Source of the DNA: Clostridiales bacterium
GTDB taxonomy: Bacteria > Bacillota > Clostridia > Oscillospirales > JAAYXM01
Direction: 5' to 3'
Length of the DNA: 7,500 nt
Assembly: GCA_012515925.1 (NCBI GenBank)
Contig: JAAYXM010000111.1
Span: 1 to 7,500, forward strand
Shown: positions 5,278-7,500 of the stretch, piece after piece
How positions within the stretch are numbered: the stretch's first letter is position 1
How the letters are laid out: every line of letters starts with the position of its first letter
Translations under genes and position numbers: made by a program
Notes under the pieces: model-generated
What the model saw: only the letters and a program-made list of their open reading frames with translations
The model's database searches: none
Told to the model about the DNA's origin: nothing

Positions 5278-7002
5278 CTACCCGATACAGTTTTTCGGAC
5301 AAAGCTTCCCGCAAAGCTCGCAGCCCACGCAAAGTGCGCTGTCTATATGCGCTTTCTTGTCGGTCAGGCTGATTGCGGGACAGCCTATTTTCATGCACAT
5401 GCCGCAGCCTATGCATTTTTCCTCGTCAACGGCAAGGGGCTCGCCGCGCTTAACACTTTTAAGCAGCGCGCACGGGCGCCTCGCGATAATAACCGAGGGC
5501 TCAGGTATTGAAAGCTCTTCCTTAACGATACTTTCGCATTCCTTTAAGTCATACGGGTCGCAGACACGTATGCGCGCGACACCGCAGGCGCGGCACATGG
5601 CCTCAAGGTCAAGCATCGGCGCCGGGCGGTTTTTGAGCGTAAGCCCCGTTGCCGGGTTCTGCTGGTGACCCGTCATACCCGTAATCGAGTTATCGAGTAT
5701 TATAACGGTGGACGGGCTTTGATTGTATACGATATTAATAAGTCCTGTGATTCCCGAATGTATAAACGTGGAATCGCCGATTACCGCGACGCTGTGTTTC
5801 GCAAATTCCGGTTCCCGCGCCATGTTCATGCCGTGAATTCCGCTCACGGACGCGCCCATACAGAGCGTTATATCCATTGCGTTTAAAGGCGAAAGCGCGC
5901 CTAACGTGTAACAGCCGATATCGCCGTAAACCGTAAGGCGAAGCTTGCTTAACACATAGAAAATCCCGCGGTGGGGACAGCCCGGGCAAAGTGCGGGCGG
6001 GCGCGGCGGCGCGTCAAAAGCCGTGGCGGCGTGTACGTCCCCGCCTGAAATTTTCTCGCGGATTGTATTCGGAGAATACTCGCCGATTTTCGAAAACAGC
6101 TCTTTGCCGGTGACCTTTATACCGTGCTTTTTAAGGTGGGTCTCGAAAATATCGTCTAATTCCTCAATCACATAAAGCTTATCCACCTGCGCGGCGAATT
6201 TCTTTATGCTCTCGACGGGAAGCGGGTAAATAAGCCCGAGCTTAAAATACGAGGCCTTATCCCCCAGAGCCTCCCGCGCGTACTGGTAGGCTATGCCCGA
6301 GGCGATTATGCCGATTTTCGTATCGTTCATCTCGATTTTGTTTAAATCGCAGGTTTCGGCAAATTCACGAAGCTTTTTTTCGCGCTCCTCGACTACTACA
6401 TGACGCTTTTTTGCCATGCCGGGCATCATTACGTATTTCGAGATATCCTTTTTATATTCCTTCAGCGGAACGTCAACGCGGGAATCAAGGCTCACAACGC
6501 TTTGGGAATGGGAAATCCGCGTCGAAAGCCGAAGCAGCACGGGCGTGTCGTATTTCTCGCTTAGCTCGAACGCGAGCTTCGTAAACTCCTTGCATTCCCG
6601 CGAATCCGCGGGCTCGAGCATCATAAGCTTCGCCGCGCGCGCGTAGTGGCGGCTGTCCTGCTCGTTCTGCGACGAGTGCATACCCATATCGTCCGCGACA
6701 GCTATTACGCAGCCCGCGGTTATGCCCGTATAGCTTGCGGTAAATATCGGGTCCGCGGCGACGTTGAGTCCGACATGCTTCATCGCCGAAAACGAGCGCG
6801 CACCGCCGATTGCGGCTCCGATTGAGGACTCGACCGCGACTTTTTCGTTCGGCGCCCACTCGGCGTAAATCTCGTCGTATTTCGCCGCGTGTTCGGTTAT
6901 TTCGGTGCTCGGCGTACCCGGATAGCTTGAAACGAACCGGCAGCCCGCCTCATACAAACCGCGCGCCACCGCCACGTTGCCGAGCAGCATTTTCTTTTCC
7001 AT
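5278..7002 (-). CDS. iorA: Indolepyruvate:ferredoxin oxidoreductase, alpha subunit
   Basis: IorA is the large catalytic subunit, carrying thiamine diphosphate and iron-sulfur clusters. The 574-residue protein begins with the pyrimidine-binding domain (SSYPGTPSTEI, 25-35, and VAVESSIGAAIGG, 55-67). A transketolase C-terminal-like middle region follows. LCPGCPHRG (338-346) opens the diphosphate-binding domain, with GDIGCYTLG (360-368) and GDSTFIHSG (409-417) ending in LDN (436-438), the cofactor-metal motif. The tail is a two-cluster ferredoxin: C530, C533, C536, C541 and C558, C561, C564, C568, each set ending in Cys-Pro, for two [4Fe-4S] clusters passing electrons to ferredoxin. Nothing is missing for activity. 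AAGGAG (7016..7011) sits eight bases before the ATG and directly abuts the paaK copy 2 stop codon. Gaps of 14 and 10 bases to its neighbours indicate one operon. Confidence 0.96.
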   Translation of the reverse strand: MEKKMLLGNVAVARGLYEAGCRFVSSYPGTPSTEITEHAAKYDEIYAEWAPNEKVAVESSIGAAIGGARSFSAMKHVGLNVAADPIFTASYTGITAGCVIAVADDMGMHSSQNEQDSRHYARAAKLMMLEPADSRECKEFTKLAFELSEKYDTPVLLRLSTRISHSQSVVSLDSRVDVPLKEYKKDISKYVMMPGMAKKRHVVVEEREKKLREFAETCDLNKIEMNDTKIGIIASGIAYQYAREALGDKASYFKLGLIYPLPVESIKKFAAQVDKLYVIEELDDIFETHLKKHGIKVTGKELFSKIGEYSPNTIREKISGGDVHAATAFDAPPRPPALCPGCPHRGIFYVLSKLRLTVYGDIGCYTLGALSPLNAMDITLCMGASVSGIHGMNMAREPEFAKHSVAVIGDSTFIHSGITGLINIVYNQSPSTVIILDNSITGMTGHQQNPATGLTLKNRPAPMLDLEAMCRACGVARIRVCDPYDLKECESIVKEELSIPEPSVIIARRPCALLKSVKRGEPLAVDEEKCIGCGMCMKIGCPAISLTDKKAHIDSALCVGCELCGKLCPKNCIG

Positions 7003-7016
7003 ACAGGTTACTCCTT

Positions 7017-7500
7017 CTAACTTTTATCCCTTAAATCTATAACGCGTTTTGCCTTGCCCTGGAAACGCTCGATGGTTTTTGGCGAGACAAGGTTTATTTT
7101 CGCGTCTATGCCGAGCACGGTGCGAAGCTTATGCTTTATTTCCGCGCGGAGATTTTCAAGCTCCTTGTACGTCTCAAGCAAGGACGCGTCTATAAGCTCG
7201 ACGTTGACCGTAAGCGTGTCCATGAAGTTTTCACGGCGCACCTCGAGCTGATAGTGGGGACCGATATGCTCGATTGAGACAAGCACGCTTTCAATCTGGG
7301 ACGGGAACACGTTGACGCCTTTGATAATAAGCATGTCGTCGCTTCTGCCCTGTACCTTGTCCATGCGTACATGCGTGCGCCCGCATTCGCATTGCTCGTA
7401 GTTTAAGCGCGTGATATCCCCGGTGCGGTAGCGTATGACGGGCAGCGCCTCTTTTGTAAGCGTGGTAATGACGAGCTCGCCGTACTCGCCCTCGGGCAGA
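7017..7500 (-). CDS. paaK: Phenylacetate-CoA ligase (arylacetate-CoA ligase), copy 2, C-terminal part
   Basis: The last 160 residues of a second AMP-forming arylacetate-CoA ligase are visible; the N-terminus lies beyond base 7500. The fragment holds the end of the large domain (TKEALPVIRYRTGDITRL), CECGRTHVRM, then the C-terminal domain with GRSDDMLIIKGVNVFPSQIE and the terminal GKAKRVID. Aligned without gaps to copy 1 it has the same length to the stop codon and about 89 of 160 identical residues by hand count. It is therefore a diverged paralogue and not a recent duplication. An internal ATG at 7364 is not the start, since conserved family sequence continues upstream in frame to the window edge. 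It directly precedes iorA (14-base gap) and may be the first ligase of the operon. Different substrate preference from copy 1 is plausible but unproven. Confidence 0.93.
   Translation of the reverse strand, partial: LPEGEYGELVITTLTKEALPVIRYRTGDITRLNYEQCECGRTHVRMDKVQGRSDDMLIIKGVNVFPSQIESVLVSIEHIGPHYQLEVRRENFMDTLTVNVELIDASLLETYKELENLRAEIKHKLRTVLGIDAKINLVSPKTIERFQGKAKRVIDLRDKS

Noticed and set aside
7017..7364. Stand-alone 115-residue protein starting at 7364
   Set aside because: The same frame continues upstream to 7500 with unmistakable ligase sequence, so this is only the end of paaK copy 2.

Overview
The window comes from a chromosome of moderate GC content (roughly 55% by hand sampling). 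Every convincing gene lies on the minus strand, so transcription runs from position 7500 toward position 1. Strong GGAGG-type ribosome binding sites, a ferredoxin-linked 2-oxoacid oxidoreductase, and clostridial-type versions of the accessory genes suggest a strictly anaerobic, amino-acid-using bacterium of the Clostridia (Firmicutes). That placement is inference from gene content, not from a marker gene.

Block 1 (7500 to 3371) is a tight arylacetate operon, read in this order: the C-terminal part of a phenylacetate-CoA ligase (paaK copy 2, cut by the window edge), iorA, iorB, and a complete second phenylacetate-CoA ligase (paaK copy 1). Gaps are 14, 10 and 19 bases, and the ribosome binding sites of iorA and iorB abut or overlap the preceding stop codons. 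IorAB interconverts aryl-2-oxoacids (indolepyruvate, phenylpyruvate, hydroxyphenylpyruvate) and arylacetyl-CoA using ferredoxin. The ligases interconvert arylacetates and arylacetyl-CoA. The set can work as oxidative fermentation of aromatic amino acids or, in reverse, as assimilation of arylacetates into them.

Block 2 (3370 to 2874) is a small two-ACT-domain protein, likely a sensor of amino acids. It has its own good candidate sigma-A-type promoter in the 77-base gap after paaK.

Block 3 (2873 to 707) follows a 72-base gap that holds a hairpin. It contains a gene of the coenzyme F420-0:glutamate ligase (CofE) family with an unusual acidic C-terminal tail. That gene overlaps by 26 bases a PLP-dependent protein of the methionine gamma-lyase/YnbB ('aluminium resistance') family. 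A probable intrinsic terminator at 616-653 closes this unit.

Block 4 (about 555 to 1) is the N-terminal part of a Fic-domain protein. It carries both the HPFxDGNGR active-site motif and an upstream inhibitory SxxxEG motif. It runs off the left edge and has no convincing start codon.

No RNA genes, insertion sequences, CRISPR arrays or credible plus-strand genes were seen. Most of the window is recognisable metabolism. The less ordinary parts are the two ligases flanking IorAB, the separately promoted ACT gene, the CofE-like gene with its tail, and the start-less Fic gene.
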